Made by a program: the position numbers and the translations under genes. The notes below the pieces were generated by a model, which did no database searches, had not been told where the DNA came from, and saw only the letters and a program-made list of their open reading frames with translations. This document shows, piece after piece, positions 17,937 to 28,362 of a DNA stretch of 64,000 nucleotides (position 1 is its first letter; every line of letters begins with the position of its first letter). The DNA is from Bordetella genomosp. 13 (GTDB taxonomy: Bacteria > Pseudomonadota > Gammaproteobacteria > Burkholderiales > Burkholderiaceae_B), in contig NZ_CP021111.1 in NCBI RefSeq assembly GCF_002119665.1, forward strand, positions 1,736,001 through 1,800,000. The letters are read 5' to 3'.

Positions 17937-18725
17937 ATGATTTCGTTTACCATGGACCAGCTCAACGGCTGGATCGGCCAGTATCTCTGGCCCTTCGTGC
18001 GCGTGCTGGCGCTGCTGGGCGCCTCGCCCCTGTTCGCCGAGTCCAACATTCCCACGCTCGTGAAGATCGGCCTGGGGTTCATGCTGACCGTCGCCATCGC
18101 GCCCAGCCTGGGACCGATGCCCGCCGTGCCGCTGAATTCCTACGACGCCTTGTGGATCGTGCTGCAGCAGGTGCTGATCGGCCTCTCCATGGGCCTGGTC
18201 ATGCGCATCGTGTTCACCGCGGTGCAGACGGCCGGCGAATTCGTCGGGCTGCAGATGAGCCTCTCCTTCGCGTCATTCTTCGATCCTTCAACGGGCGCGA
18301 ACACCGCCGTGTTGTCGCGGATGTTCAACATCATCGCGGTCCTGGTGTTTCTCACGCTGGATGGCCACCTGCTCATGCTTGCGGCCTTGGCGGGCAGTTT
18401 CGAAAGCCTGCCCATCAGCACGGCGGGACTGGACCCCAACGGCTGGGGCGTATTGATCGACTGGAGCAGCACGATCTTCACCGCGGGCCTGCTGCTGGCC
18501 CTGCCCTTGATCTGCGCGCAGCTCACGCTGAACCTGGCGCTGGGCATCCTGAACCGCGCCTCGCCGCAGCTGACCGTGTTCGCCATCGGCTTCCCCATCC
18601 ACCTAATTGGTGGACTGATCCTGCTGTCCGTGGTCCTGCCGCATGCCGGGTCGTTCTTCGAAGACCAGTTCCACGCGGCGCTGCGCACCATCGGCGACCT
18701 GATCGTCAGGCTGGCGGGACGCTAG
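17937..18725 (+). CDS. fliR: Flagellar export gate protein FliR
   Basis: 262-residue integral membrane protein completing the FliP5Q4R1 export gate. It has six or more hydrophobic segments, with family features PFVRVLALLGASPLFAES near the N-terminus, MSLSFASFFDPSTGANTAVLSRMFNIIAVL in the middle, and LGILNRASPQLTVFAIGFPI. It is the last gene of the fli block; a 451-base gene-poor region follows. Confidence 0.97.
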   Translation: MISFTMDQLNGWIGQYLWPFVRVLALLGASPLFAESNIPTLVKIGLGFMLTVAIAPSLGPMPAVPLNSYDALWIVLQQVLIGLSMGLVMRIVFTAVQTAGEFVGLQMSLSFASFFDPSTGANTAVLSRMFNIIAVLVFLTLDGHLLMLAALAGSFESLPISTAGLDPNGWGVLIDWSSTIFTAGLLLALPLICAQLTLNLALGILNRASPQLTVFAIGFPIHLIGGLILLSVVLPHAGSFFEDQFHAALRTIGDLIVRLAGR

Positions 18726-19176
18726 AGCCTGCAGGTTCCCGGAACAGGTCCGGATTCCGCACTGAAGCAGCCCCGCAACGCCGGCGCAGCGCCTCAGGCG
18801 CATGCGGCAAGACGCGGATGCCCAATGCGCCCGCGGCATCGTCGCCCAGCTGGCGCCACCGCACGACAGCCCTTCCCTCACGAGCAGGCTTGGCAGGCCA
18901 GGACAGCCGCCAGCCGTGCCGGCACGCAGACCGTGCCATCGCGCGCCATTGCTCTCATCCGTTTCAGGACAAGACCCTCTGTCCACCGCGCCGCGCGTCG
19001 CGCCGTAACTACTGGCGACGTGGCCGCGCATGGAGCCGCCATCTGCCCCGGCGGCCTGTGCCCGCGCGTTCGCATCCGCCGCGCCCCATCGGGATTCCCA
19101 AAAGCCGCGCGGGCCAGGTCCCTTGAGGAACCTGGCCCGCGCGGTACTGCGACGGCCTGGGAGGGGGATGCTCCGA
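18726..19176. other. Gene-poor region between fliR and chemoreceptor A
   Basis: 451 bases between two convergent genes. No open frame shows a recognisable domain, codon pattern or ribosome site. The only clear structure is the GC-rich hairpin at 19105-19144. It may hold decayed sequence or a small RNA, but nothing visible supports either. Confidence 0.5.
19105..19144 (-). terminator. Hairpin terminator after chemoreceptor A
   Basis: An 18-base arm (19105-19122, starting CCGCGCGGGCC) pairs with 19127-19144 with one mismatch and a 4-base loop. On the minus strand the stem is followed by CTTTTGGG, giving a short T run. It lies 33 bases beyond the chemoreceptor stop and could also stop fliR read-through. 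Confidence 0.75.
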
Positions 19177-20934
19177 TCAGCCCTGCGTCACCATCGGAGC
19201 ACTGCCGTAACCCTGCAGCTGCGCAGCCGGGACCTCGATGACTTCGCCGGCGTTGATGCGGAACACCGCCACGGCCTCGGCCAGGCGCTGCGCCTGTTCC
19301 TGCAGCGAGCCCGCGGCAGCGGCAGCCTCTTCGACCAATGCCGCGTTCTGCTGCGTCACCTCGTCCATCTGTGACACCGCGCGGTTCACCTGGTCGATGC
19401 CGCTGGACTGCTCTTCGGACGCCGCCGAGATCTCGCCCATGATGTCCGTCACCCGCTTGACCGAGGCCACGATCTCCTGCATCGTCGCGCCAGCTCGTTC
19501 GACCTGCTGCGAGCCCGTGCCCACCTTGCTGACCGAATCCTCGATCAGCACCTTGATCTCCTTGGCCGCCTGCGCGCTGCGCTGCGCCAGCGAACGCACC
19601 TCGCCCGCCACCACCGCGAAGCCCTTGCCCTGCTCGCCCGCACGGGCGGCTTCCACCGCCGCGTTCAGCGCCAGGATGTTGGTCTGGAACGCAATGCCGT
19701 CGATGACCGACACGATCTCGGAAATCTTGCGCGAGCTGGCCGAGATGCCGTCCATGGTGTTCACCACCTCGGACACGGCCGCGCCGCCGCGCTCGGCGAC
19801 CTGCGAGGCGCTGGCCGCCAGCTGGTTGGCCTGGCGCGCGTTGTCGGCATTCTGCTTCACCGTCGAGGCCAGCTCTTCCATCGAGGCCGCGGTTTCCTCC
19901 AGCGAGGCGGCCTGTTCTTCGGTACGGCTGGACAGGTCGGTGTTGCCGGCCGAGATCTCCTGGGCGCCGACGTTGATCTCGTCCACGCCGCGGCGCACCG
20001 CGCTGACCGTGCGCGTCAGGCTTTCCTGCATGCGCTTCAGGGCGCTGAACAGCTGGCCGATCTCGTTGTTGTTGCGCACCTCGACGCGGCTGGTCAGATC
20101 GCCGGCGGCGATCTTGTCGAAGTGCTGGCCGGCCTCGACCAGCGGACGCACCACCAGGCGACCGAACACGATGCGCGCCATGATCATCAGAATCAGCGCC
20201 AGCACCACGGCGGCAACTACGGCCATGATGGCGCGGTTGAAGCTGGTCCCAGCCTGTTCGACGGTCTGGTTCTGCGTGTCCTGGATGTAGTTGGTGAACT
20301 GGCCGATCGCTTCGATGAACGACGCGCTGCGCGGCGTGCCGTACTCGTTGTTGACCATGTAGAACGTCGAATAGTCCTCGCTGCGCAGGGCCTCGAGCAT
20401 GGTGTCCACGCCGTCATCGATGTACGAGCGATAGCGGCGCACCAGGTTCATCGACAGCTGCCGGCCGGTCTCGTCCTCGAGCATGTTCTTCTGGAACTCG
20501 GCGAAGCGGTTGCGCACGCCGTTCAGCAGGTCGGTGGCTTCCTTCAGCGAGTCCTGCGCGGCCTGCGTGGAACCGCCATTGGCGGCGCCGCCGCCGCTGC
20601 CGGTGCCGCCGCTGCCCCAACCCGCTTCCTGCAGGTGGCGTGCCGACACCATCAACGCCACGCGAGCGCGCAGCATGTCGCTGTTGATGATCTCAACCTG
20701 CTTGCCGCGGTCGGTCAGCTGGGCGATCTGCTGCACCGACTGGTAGTTCTGCTGCAGGAAATAGGCGGCCATCAGGCCCATCGCGGCCACCAGGATCAAG
20801 AAGACGCCCATGACCCACATCAGCATGGTGCCGACGCGGGCGTCACGCAGCTTGAAGGAGCGCTTCTGCTTGGGCGCCCGCTTGCGCTTCTTGGCTTTGC
20901 CCGTTTGTTCGCCTGCTTCGAGATTGGTTTCCAT
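19177..20934 (-). CDS. Methyl-accepting chemotaxis protein A (no docking pentapeptide)
   Basis: 585-residue chemoreceptor. A highly basic N-terminal tail ([15 protein letters not shown]) precedes TM1 at about 35-60. A periplasmic four-helix-type sensor domain with a Gly-rich insert ([17 protein letters not shown] near 105-122) follows, then TM2 at about 232-253 ([20 protein letters not shown]), a HAMP domain ([19 protein letters not shown]), and the kinase-control hairpin with [20 protein letters not shown]. The C-terminus is SAPMVTQG, without a CheR/CheB docking pentapeptide. The signalling half is nearly identical to those of receptors C and D. The ligand is unknown. Confidence 0.95.
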   Translation of the reverse strand: METNLEAGEQTGKAKKRKRAPKQKRSFKLRDARVGTMLMWVMGVFLILVAAMGLMAAYFLQQNYQSVQQIAQLTDRGKQVEIINSDMLRARVALMVSARHLQEAGWGSGGTGSGGGAANGGSTQAAQDSLKEATDLLNGVRNRFAEFQKNMLEDETGRQLSMNLVRRYRSYIDDGVDTMLEALRSEDYSTFYMVNNEYGTPRSASFIEAIGQFTNYIQDTQNQTVEQAGTSFNRAIMAVVAAVVLALILMIMARIVFGRLVVRPLVEAGQHFDKIAAGDLTSRVEVRNNNEIGQLFSALKRMQESLTRTVSAVRRGVDEINVGAQEISAGNTDLSSRTEEQAASLEETAASMEELASTVKQNADNARQANQLAASASQVAERGGAAVSEVVNTMDGISASSRKISEIVSVIDGIAFQTNILALNAAVEAARAGEQGKGFAVVAGEVRSLAQRSAQAAKEIKVLIEDSVSKVGTGSQQVERAGATMQEIVASVKRVTDIMGEISAASEEQSSGIDQVNRAVSQMDEVTQQNAALVEEAAAAAGSLQEQAQRLAEAVAVFRINAGEVIEVPAAQLQGYGSAPMVTQG

Positions 20935-21045
20935 AGCTCCCCCTGCTTCCAGGAAAATTCAAAAAGTGACCACTTTCCCCACGCTCGCCACAGCGACTGC
21001 AGGGAGAGTCCCTACCGGGCCCGCAACGGCCCGCACATACGACGC

Positions 21046-21483
21046 TTACTGCGTAGCCCCCGGCGGGATGACGATCCAGCCGGACTCGGGCTGCTCCGCC
21101 TGCGGCGCGACTGCGACGGGCGGAACCGGCGTCGGCTCCGGCCCCAACAGCTTCTGGCGCTCCCATGGCTCCAGCAGGATGTTGGTGCTGTCCACCAGCC
21201 GCATGAGACGCCCATCGGGACCGAACTGCAGCAAGGCTTCCTTGCGGCTGTACAGCCCTTCGGGCACGAACGTGATGTGAAAGCGCCACAGCGCCAGCGT
21301 GGTGCCGTCGCTCTGGGCGTATGTCTGGTCAGGAGGCGCGGCCAGCGTGCGGGCCGCCTGGGCGATGGTCGTCTGCCCCGGCGTCAGCATCGACAGCTTG
21401 CCGGGATCGAAGTTGTGTCCGGTGGCCGTGCAGCCGCCGAGCATCACCAATCCGGCCACGGCCAAGGTCTTCAGATATCGCAT
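21046..21483 (-). CDS. Small lipoprotein, BamE/OmlA-like fold suspected
   Basis: 145 residues with a clear lipoprotein signal: MRYLKTLAVAGLVMLGGC, Cys at residue 18. The mature part has GKLSMLTPGQTTIAQAARTL, then a dry-looking beta region (GTTLALWRFHITFVPE) and DGRLMRLVDS, a pattern resembling the short alpha/beta fold of BamE/OmlA-like lipoproteins. A Pro-rich tail follows. It sits between receptors B and A on the same strand (32 and 111 base gaps) and is probably cotranscribed. The start was chosen for the lipobox; an upstream extension is possible. Function unknown. Confidence 0.8.
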   Translation of the reverse strand: MRYLKTLAVAGLVMLGGCTATGHNFDPGKLSMLTPGQTTIAQAARTLAAPPDQTYAQSDGTTLALWRFHITFVPEGLYSRKEALLQFGPDGRLMRLVDSTNILLEPWERQKLLGPEPTPVPPVAVAPQAEQPESGWIVIPPGATQ

Positions 21484-21515
21484 CGCTTGCCTCGTCTTGG
21501 GCGGTTGGTCCGCCG

Positions 21516-23393
21516 TCAAAAGGATTCCCAATCGTCGGCGGCCGGCGCACGGCGAGCCGCGGGTGTGGTAGCAGGCGCGGTTGCGGTTGCGGTTGCGGTT
21601 GCGGTTGCGGCGGGCGCCACGGCGGCCTTGGCGGCAACGGCTGGGCGCTCGCGGGCAGGCCTGCGGGCGCTGGCGGCGTCGGGCGCAGCCGGTTTGTCGA
21701 GATGCAGCGCCACACGAGCCGCCGGCCTGGACGCGGCGGGCGGCACGGATTCGGCTCGTGCTTCCGCGCGCGGCTTGGGCGCCGGCATGCGCGGAGCCTG
21801 GCGCTGCGCCAACTGCGCGGATACCTCGATGACCTCGCCCGCGTTGATCTTGAACACCGCCACCGCCTCGGCCAGGCGCTGCGCCTGTTCCTGCAGCGAG
21901 CCGGCGGCAGCGGCGGCCTGTTCGACCAATGCCGCGTTCTGCTGCGTCACCTCGTCCATTTGCGACACCGCGCGGTTCACCTGGTCGATGCCGCCGGATT
22001 GCTCTTCCGACGCCGCCGAGATCTCGCCCATGATGTCCGTAACGCGCTTGGCGGAGCTGACCATCTCCTGCATGGTGGCGCCGGCGCGTTCGACCTGCTG
22101 CGAACCCGTGTCCACCTTGCTGACCGAGTCCTCGATGAGCACCTTGATTTCCTTGGCCGCCTGGGCGCTGCGCTGCGCCAGCGAGCGCACTTCGCCCGCC
22201 ACCACCGCGAAGCCCTTGCCCTGCTCGCCCGCACGGGCCGCTTCCACCGCCGCGTTCAGCGCCAGGATGTTGGTCTGGAACGCGATGCCGTCGATGACCG
22301 ACACGATCTCGGAAATCTTGCGCGAACTGGCCGAGATGCCGTCCATCGTGTTGACCACTTCGGCCATCGCCTGGCCGCCGCGCTCGGCCACGCTGGAAGC
22401 CGTGGCCGCCAGCTGGTTGGCCTGGCGTGCGTTGTCGGCGTTCTGCTTCACCGTCGAAGCCAGTTCTTCCATCGAGGCCGCGGTTTCTTCCAGCGAGGCG
22501 GCCTGCTGCTCGGTCCGGCTGGACAGGTCGGTGTTGCCGGCCGATATCTCGCGGGCGCCGACGTTGATCTCGTCCACCCCGCGCCGCACGCTGCCCACGG
22601 TGCGCGTCAGGCTTTCCTGCATCCGCTTGAGCGCGGCGAACAATTGGCCAATCTCGTTGTTGTTGCGGACCTCGACGCGGCTGGTCAGGTCGCCGGCCGC
22701 GATCTTGTCGAAGTGCTGGCCGGCCTCGCGCAACGGGCGCAGCACACCTCGCGACATGAACACATAGGCGCCCACCGCCGCCAGCACGATCAATACGGCC
22801 ATCACGACATAGAGGACGTTGACCAGCATCGCCTGGCGCTGATAATTCCGCAGCGTCTCCTCGCTCGTGCTGCGGATGTTCTCGGCGAAGGTGGTCAGCT
22901 GGGTGGACAGCCCCGCGCTGGCGGCGCCTGCCCTGCCGTTCTTCACGGCCGTGTACCGGGCGGCGTCCTTGGCCGCGAGCGCAGAGGCCATCTCGTTCAG
23001 CGCGCCGATATACGCCTGAAAGGCGGAGACCAGCTCGGACTCGCTTGCCTTGCCGACTTCCGTCACTTTCGGAATGGCGCGGAACTCTTCGATTTTCTTC
23101 TGCGCACCGGCGACCTGGTCCTGCAACATGCGCAGGCTCTGCGCGAAGCCGGCCTCGTCACCCGCCTGGTGCTGTCCCAGCGCGATGTCGCCGCGCACCA
23201 CCGAACGCAGCGTCAGGACATACGCATCCTTCACCAGGTTATTCTGCCTGACGCTGAGGCTGTCCAACCGGTCGAGCGCGTTCCGCCCGTCCCGCGCGCC
23301 ATCCCACCCCAGGCCGATGGAGGCCAGCGCCAGCAACGCCAGGCCCAGCACCACCGCAAGCAATCCGGTCTTTACTTTCAGGTTCGAGAACAT
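21516..23393 (-). CDS. Methyl-accepting chemotaxis protein B (with docking pentapeptide)
   Basis: 625-residue chemoreceptor. The N-terminus [10 protein letters not shown] leads into TM1 (about 11-30), followed by a periplasmic helical sensor ([20 protein letters not shown], Tar/Tsr-like), TM2 near 190-210, and HAMP ([20 protein letters not shown]). The signalling hairpin includes [20 protein letters not shown]. It differs from the three other receptors at a few hairpin-flanking sites ([28 protein letters not shown]). A long Ala/Pro/Thr linker with an ATATATATAT run leads to the terminal DDWESF, matching the CheR/CheB-binding NWETF-type pentapeptide. Confidence 0.95.
   Translation of the reverse strand: MFSNLKVKTGLLAVVLGLALLALASIGLGWDGARDGRNALDRLDSLSVRQNNLVKDAYVLTLRSVVRGDIALGQHQAGDEAGFAQSLRMLQDQVAGAQKKIEEFRAIPKVTEVGKASESELVSAFQAYIGALNEMASALAAKDAARYTAVKNGRAGAASAGLSTQLTTFAENIRSTSEETLRNYQRQAMLVNVLYVVMAVLIVLAAVGAYVFMSRGVLRPLREAGQHFDKIAAGDLTSRVEVRNNNEIGQLFAALKRMQESLTRTVGSVRRGVDEINVGAREISAGNTDLSSRTEQQAASLEETAASMEELASTVKQNADNARQANQLAATASSVAERGGQAMAEVVNTMDGISASSRKISEIVSVIDGIAFQTNILALNAAVEAARAGEQGKGFAVVAGEVRSLAQRSAQAAKEIKVLIEDSVSKVDTGSQQVERAGATMQEMVSSAKRVTDIMGEISAASEEQSGGIDQVNRAVSQMDEVTQQNAALVEQAAAAAGSLQEQAQRLAEAVAVFKINAGEVIEVSAQLAQRQAPRMPAPKPRAEARAESVPPAASRPAARVALHLDKPAAPDAASARRPARERPAVAAKAAVAPAATATATATATAPATTPAARRAPAADDWESF
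21579..21608 (+). repeat. Hexanucleotide repeat (GGTTGC)5 in receptor B linker
   Basis: Five perfect GGTTGC units in the + strand (21579-21608). On the minus strand they encode alternating Ala-Thr in the flexible linker just before the C-terminal docking peptide. Because the unit is six bases, copy-number changes lengthen or shorten the linker without frameshift. Confidence 0.9.
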
Positions 23394-23459
23394 AGAGGTG
23401 CGTGATCGAAATGGACCGACAGCCGGCGCACCGCGCCGGCGTCACGAAGCGTCAGAAGG

Positions 23460-25304
23460 TCAGAAAGATTCCCAGTCATCAGAGGCGGTCGCGGGCGGCG
23501 TCTTGCGCTTGGCGGGCGCGGTGGCCGGCGCCGCAGCGGCATCGGCATCAGGCTCGGGGCGACGGCGCGGCGGGCGACGCACGCTGGCGCCCTCGGCCGT
23601 GCCAGGCTCGACCACGCGTGCCGTGGCCGGCAGGCGCGGCGGCGCGGCCACAGGCTTCACCGGCTCGGCCACGGGCGCGGCAACCCGAGACGCCGGGGCC
23701 GGAACGCGCGGCACGCGGCCGCCGGCAAGCTGTGCCTGCGCCTCGATGACCTCGCCCGCATTGACCTTGAACACCGCCACGGCCTCGGCCAGGCGCTGCG
23801 CCTGTTCCTGCAGCGAGCCCGCGGCAGCGGCGGCCTCTTCGACCAGCGCCGCGTTCTGCTGCGTCACCTCGTCCATCTGCGACACCGCGCGGTTCACCTG
23901 GTCGATGCCGCTGGACTGCTCTTCGGACGCCGCCGAGATCTCGCCCATGATGTCCGTCACCCGCTTGACCGAGGCCACGATCTCCTGCATCGTCGCGCCC
24001 GCGCGTTCGACCTGCTGCGAGCCCGTGCCCACCTTGCTGACCGAATCCTCGATCAGCACCTTGATCTCCTTGGCCGCCTGCGCGCTGCGCTGCGCCAGCG
24101 AACGCACCTCGCCCGCCACCACCGCGAAGCCCTTGCCCTGCTCGCCGGCACGTGCCGCTTCCACTGCCGCGTTCAGCGCCAGGATGTTGGTCTGGAACGC
24201 AATGCCGTCGATGACCGACACGATCTCGGAGATCTTGCGCGAGCTGGCCGAGATGTCTTCCATCGTGCTGACGACCTCGGATACCGCCACGCCGCCGCGC
24301 TCGGCGACCTGCGAGGCGCTGGCCGCCAGCTGGTTGGCCTGGCGCGCGTTGTCGGCGTTCTGCTTCACCGTCGAGGCCAGCTCTTCCATCGAGGCCGCGG
24401 TTTCCTCCAGCGAGGCGGCCTGCTCTTCGGTACGGCTGGACAGGTCGGTGTTGCCCGAAGAGATCTCGCGCGAGCCCACGTTGATCTCGTCCACGCCATG
24501 GCGTACCGCGGTGACCGTGCGCGTCAGGCTTTCCTGCATGCGCTTGAGCGCGGCGAACAACTGGCCGATTTCGTTGTTGTTGCGGACCTCGACCCGATTG
24601 GTCAGGTCGCCGGCGGCGATCTTGTCGAAGTGCTGACCGGCCTCTTTCAGCGGACGCAGGACGTTGCGGCTGATGAAGAATCCACAGCCTACGCACACCA
24701 CCAGCGACAGCAGGAACAGGACGACGGTGATCAGGCGCGACTGCTCGAAGTCCTCTCGTCCCAGCACGACCAGGTTGTCCGTCACCTGGTCGACATAGGC
24801 CAGGAACTCTCCCATGGTCCTTTCGAGCTCGGCCGAGCGTTGCACGGCGGTGGGCATCAGGTCGGCATACTCGCGCAGCGACTGCGAGCGCAGCGCATTG
24901 GCCTGCCGGCTGCTGGTGTCGAAATAACCGTTCAGCGCCGCCATCATCGGCTTGACGCGTTCGGCAACGTCGGGGGGCATCCCGGACTTGCCTAGCGATT
25001 CGAAGTCCTGGCGGCCCTTGGTCAGGGTTTGGTCGGCACGCTGAAGGGCGGTGTCGGCCTCGCCCTTGCGGCCGTCCTGCATGTGGATCATGGCCAGATT
25101 CAGATTCAGGCGCGAGCGCAGCAGGTTGGAATATGCCGCATACGCCGGCACGACTTGGTCAGAGTAGGCGTTGTTGACTCGGTCCAGCTTGTCGTTGCTG
25201 GCGGTAAACGACAGCAGCGACAGTCCGTTGGACACCACCATGAACAGGCAGAACAACCCCAACACGATGCCTATGCAGGTGCGGACCTTCAGATTGGAAA
25301 ACAT
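23460..25304 (-). CDS. Methyl-accepting chemotaxis protein C (with docking pentapeptide)
   Basis: 614-residue chemoreceptor. The ATG at 25304 ([12 protein letters not shown]) is preceded by AGGCAAG and matches the N-terminus of receptor B; an upstream TTG would only add six residues. TM1 lies at about 9-30, followed by a periplasmic helical bundle, TM2 near 188-208 ([18 protein letters not shown]), HAMP ([23 protein letters not shown]) and the signalling hairpin with [21 protein letters not shown] Pro/Arg/Ala-rich linker ends in DDWESF, the CheR/CheB docking peptide. It is the first gene of the receptor group after the flgL terminator. Confidence 0.95.
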   Translation of the reverse strand: MFSNLKVRTCIGIVLGLFCLFMVVSNGLSLLSFTASNDKLDRVNNAYSDQVVPAYAAYSNLLRSRLNLNLAMIHMQDGRKGEADTALQRADQTLTKGRQDFESLGKSGMPPDVAERVKPMMAALNGYFDTSSRQANALRSQSLREYADLMPTAVQRSAELERTMGEFLAYVDQVTDNLVVLGREDFEQSRLITVVLFLLSLVVCVGCGFFISRNVLRPLKEAGQHFDKIAAGDLTNRVEVRNNNEIGQLFAALKRMQESLTRTVTAVRHGVDEINVGSREISSGNTDLSSRTEEQAASLEETAASMEELASTVKQNADNARQANQLAASASQVAERGGVAVSEVVSTMEDISASSRKISEIVSVIDGIAFQTNILALNAAVEAARAGEQGKGFAVVAGEVRSLAQRSAQAAKEIKVLIEDSVSKVGTGSQQVERAGATMQEIVASVKRVTDIMGEISAASEEQSSGIDQVNRAVSQMDEVTQQNAALVEEAAAAAGSLQEQAQRLAEAVAVFKVNAGEVIEAQAQLAGGRVPRVPAPASRVAAPVAEPVKPVAAPPRLPATARVVEPGTAEGASVRRPPRRRPEPDADAAAAPATAPAKRKTPPATASDDWESF

Positions 25305-25320
25305 GACTTGCCTATCTATC

Positions 25321-25349
25321 AAAAAACGCGCTCCTTTAGCGGGAGCGCG
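25321..25349 (-). terminator. Rho-independent terminator after flgL
   Basis: Eight-base stem CGCGCTCC (25327-25334) pairing with GGAGCGCG (25342-25349), 7-base loop, followed on the minus strand by six Ts (25326-25321). It separates the flg operon from the chemoreceptor genes and lies 35 bases beyond the flgL stop. Confidence 0.9.
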
Positions 25350-25383
25350 TGAGAAATTACCTGCCGGCCAACCCCGTCCAGGG

Positions 25384-26628
25384 TTAGCGGTTCATGCTGA
25401 ACAGGCTGGAACCCCGGATCAGCGTGTAAGCCTGTGCCGCCGCGCTCAGCGCGGTTTGCCGCATCACCAGCTCGCTGGTGACCTTGTAAGGATCGACGTC
25501 CTCCAGATCGGAGAGTTGCTTGCCGTATGACAGCCCTTTCTCGGTGCCCGTGGCTTCCAGTGCATCGAGTTCGTTCATCCGGGCGCCGACGGAGGCCTGG
25601 ACGGTGAGAATGTTGTCGTAGCCCAGCGTGATCTGCTTGTTGGCCGAGGCCAGCTCGTTGATCAGGCGCGCATTGGCCACGGGATCGTTCGCGATCGGCT
25701 GTCCCAGCACGTCGATCAACTTGTTCAGGCCCTCGAACATGTCCATGTTCGAGGCTTTGGGCGTTTCGACCGTGAAGGTGTCTCCGTCCGCGGGCTCGCC
25801 CGAGATGCGCAGCGAGACGCCGTTCATGTCGATGGTGTCGCCCGACGTATAGGGCTGGGTCGGCATCACGGTGGTGGTGGGAGGAACGGTCGGATGCGTG
25901 ACCGTCACCGTGTATTCCATGCCCCCGCCGGCCGCGGCGTTGAACTCGATTGAGAAATCGCTCTTCACGAAGTTCGTGGCGCTGGGAACGTCGTAGGACG
26001 CGACGCTGAACTTGCCCGTGCCCGCGTTGCCCAGGTCGGCGCGGGTGATGTAGGCCAGCGTGCCCGCCGCCGCCTTGCCGAAAATGTCGGTGCCGGTATC
26101 GCTGCTGGCCAGCTGACGGGTCTGGTCCACCTGGATCATGCGCTGGCCCTGGTCACCCTGGTAACTGACGTTGCCGGCGCCGTCCATGACGAACGGTTCG
26201 GTGCCGCCCTGGTAGCCCGAGAACAGGTATTGCCCGTTGCCATCGGTGGTGTTGCCCAGCCCGACCAGTTGATCGCGGGCGCTGGTCAGCGCCGCGGTCA
26301 GCGTCTGGCGATCGGCGTCGCTCATGGTGCCGTTACCGGCCTGGACGATTCGGGTCAGGATTTCCTGCACGGTCGTGCCGATGGACTTCAGGGCGTTGTC
26401 TTCGAGGCCCAGCGTGCGGTTTGCCGTGGCCCGGTTCGACTTGTAGGTCTCGTTCATGCTGGCCGTCTGCGTGATGTTCACGGTCAGCGCGGCGGCCAGA
26501 GGATCGTCGGCAGGCGACAGGAAGGCCCGTCCGGTGCCCAGCTGCTCCTGCAGGCGCGCCAGCGTGGCCTGCTGGTCGAGGAGGCTGTTCAGGCCGTTCT
26601 GGTACATCATCGAGGTGCTGAGACGCAT
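25384..26628 (-). CDS. flgL: Hook-filament junction protein FlgL (HAP3)
   Basis: 414-residue junction protein that links FlgK to flagellin. It is flagellin-like at both ends: N-terminal [36 protein letters not shown] with [17 protein letters not shown], and C-terminal [32 protein letters not shown]. It is exported by the flagellar system without a signal peptide. It is the last gene of the flg run, 48 bases after flgK, and is followed by a strong terminator. Expression from the FliA-type promoter before flgK is likely. Confidence 0.97.
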   Translation of the reverse strand: MRLSTSMMYQNGLNSLLDQQATLARLQEQLGTGRAFLSPADDPLAAALTVNITQTASMNETYKSNRATANRTLGLEDNALKSIGTTVQEILTRIVQAGNGTMSDADRQTLTAALTSARDQLVGLGNTTDGNGQYLFSGYQGGTEPFVMDGAGNVSYQGDQGQRMIQVDQTRQLASSDTGTDIFGKAAAGTLAYITRADLGNAGTGKFSVASYDVPSATNFVKSDFSIEFNAAAGGGMEYTVTVTHPTVPPTTTVMPTQPYTSGDTIDMNGVSLRISGEPADGDTFTVETPKASNMDMFEGLNKLIDVLGQPIANDPVANARLINELASANKQITLGYDNILTVQASVGARMNELDALEATGTEKGLSYGKQLSDLEDVDPYKVTSELVMRQTALSAAAQAYTLIRGSSLFSMNR

Positions 26629-26676
26629 GGTCTGTACTCCGGATTATGCGTGCGGGTCGGCGTTCTGGGACGGGTA

Positions 26677-28320
26677 TCAGCGCAGGCCCAACAGGGTGTC
26701 GAACACCGTGCCGGCCACTTCCAGGATCTTGGCGCTGGCCTGGTACTGCGTCTGGTAGATCTGCAGATTGACGTACTCTTCGTCCAGGTTGACGCCCGAC
26801 ACCGCCTGCTGGGCGCCGTATTGCTGCTTGATCAGGTTGTCCTGGGCCGTCGACGACGATTTCAGGGCCTGCGCCTGGACGCCGACGTTGTTGACCAGCG
26901 TGGCGTAGGCTTCCGTCAGGCTCATCGAGCCGCCGCCCAGCACCTTCTTGGTCTGCAGCTCGGCCATCGCCAGGCCGTTGTTGCCGTTGGCCGTGCCGCC
27001 GGCGGCGTCGGCAAGTGCCAGCTTGGCGGGATCGGTGATCAGGACGGTCAGGTCGCGGGCGGCATCGCGGGTGCCCTCGATCTGCCAGCTGTCGCCCGCC
27101 GCGGGAACGCCTGCGGGGGTCACGGTGAGGCCATCGAACGTCAGGGCGCCCGTGGCATCCGGAACCGGCGTGAAGGTTTCGCCATCGGACATGCGGGTGA
27201 CGCGGTAGTCGGTACCGTCGAACTCCACCGTGTAGCCGCTGGCCTTCAGTTCGTTCGCGTCGGAGTACTCGACGGCGAGCGAGCCAGTGCCGGCGTTGCT
27301 GCGGTTGGTGATGGCGGAGGGCTGCATGAAGCCGAACAGGGGCTCGCCGGGGTCGCCGTTCAGGTCCACGCCCTGCTCGTGCTGCTCGTTCAAGGCCATG
27401 GCCAGGCCGATCGCCAGCTGGCCCAGCTGGTTCTGCACGGGATCCAGCGATTCGTTGCGGAAGGCGAGCAGGCCGCCCAGCTTGCCGCCGGACACTTCGC
27501 TGTCGGCCAGTTCGATCGTGGCGGTGGTGCCGCCGCCGGCAGGGATTTCATAGGCCAGCACGGTACGGCGCGGATCGGCTGCCGAGGCCACGGCCTTCAG
27601 CGGGCGCACCGTGGTGCCGGACAGCAGGGTCTGGCCATTGTCCATGGTGATGGTCAGGCTGCCGTTCTGGTTGTACCAGCGGATGCCGACCAGCTGGTTC
27701 AGTTCGCTGACGGCCTGGTCGCGCTGGTCGAGCAGATCGTTGGGCGGCTGGCCGCTTTTGCCTTCGGCGATGGTGATCTGCTGGTTCAGTTCGTTGATGC
27801 GGTTCAGATAGCTGTTGACCTGCTCGACGGTCGTGCTGATCTGCGTATTCAGGCCGTCGCGCTGGTTCTGCAGCTCGCGATAGGCCAGGTTCAGCTGGGT
27901 CGCCAGGCTGTTTGCCTTGCCCAGCAGGTCCTGCCGCACCGCCGGATCGCCGGGCTTGCTGGCGCCGTTGTTCAGGCCGGTGAAGAAGCCGTTGAGCGCC
28001 GGCGTGATGCCCACCGTACGATCGGACAGGAAGTCATTGATCTGCGACAGCTGGTCCAGGTGCGACGTGAGGCCGGCGCCCGTGCCCTGCGACGTGACCA
28101 GCTGGCGATACAGGAAGCTGTCGTACTGGCGCTGGACGGTGTCGACCTTGACGCCGCGGCCGAAGAACCCCTCACCGGTGCCGGTGGCGCCTGCCGTCGA
28201 GGTGACGACGCGCTGGCGGTTGTACCCGATCGTGGTCTGGTTGTTGATGTTGTGGCTGGTGACTTCCATGCCAGCCTGCGAGGCATTCAATCCAGTCTTG
28301 GCCAAGTTATACAGATTCAT
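26677..28320 (-). CDS. flgK: Hook-filament junction protein FlgK (HAP1)
   Basis: 547-residue first junction protein at the hook tip. The rod/hook-type N-terminus has MNLYNLAKTGLNASQAGMEVTSHNINNQTTIGYNRQRV. The conserved coiled region has TQLNLAYRELQNQRDGLNTQI and RINELNQQITIAEGKSG with DLLDQRDQAVSELNQLVGI (about 145-215). The C-terminus is NLQIYQTQYQASAKILEVAGTVFDTLLGLR. Length is standard. A FliA-type promoter lies directly upstream, overlapping the end of flgJ. Confidence 0.97.
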   Translation of the reverse strand: MNLYNLAKTGLNASQAGMEVTSHNINNQTTIGYNRQRVVTSTAGATGTGEGFFGRGVKVDTVQRQYDSFLYRQLVTSQGTGAGLTSHLDQLSQINDFLSDRTVGITPALNGFFTGLNNGASKPGDPAVRQDLLGKANSLATQLNLAYRELQNQRDGLNTQISTTVEQVNSYLNRINELNQQITIAEGKSGQPPNDLLDQRDQAVSELNQLVGIRWYNQNGSLTITMDNGQTLLSGTTVRPLKAVASAADPRRTVLAYEIPAGGGTTATIELADSEVSGGKLGGLLAFRNESLDPVQNQLGQLAIGLAMALNEQHEQGVDLNGDPGEPLFGFMQPSAITNRSNAGTGSLAVEYSDANELKASGYTVEFDGTDYRVTRMSDGETFTPVPDATGALTFDGLTVTPAGVPAAGDSWQIEGTRDAARDLTVLITDPAKLALADAAGGTANGNNGLAMAELQTKKVLGGGSMSLTEAYATLVNNVGVQAQALKSSSTAQDNLIKQQYGAQQAVSGVNLDEEYVNLQIYQTQYQASAKILEVAGTVFDTLLGLR

Positions 28321-28362
28321 GCATAGCCCCGTAGTCGACGGCGATCAGTTACAGACGTCTGG

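Noticed and set aside
20122..22767. 881-codon plus-strand open frame across receptors A and B
   Set aside because: It runs antisense through three minus-strand genes with intact domains, and its sequence ([22 protein letters not shown] type) recurs opposite each receptor.
25312..25338. Possible FliA promoter for receptor C (TAAA-N15-ATAGATAG, minus strand)
   Set aside because: The -10 matches only at its GATA core, the -35 lies in the terminator loop, and a start there would remove the ribosome-binding site of receptor C.
26230..28326. 698-codon plus-strand open frame
   Set aside because: Antisense to flgL and flgK, which carry clear family sequences; the product has no recognisable domain.
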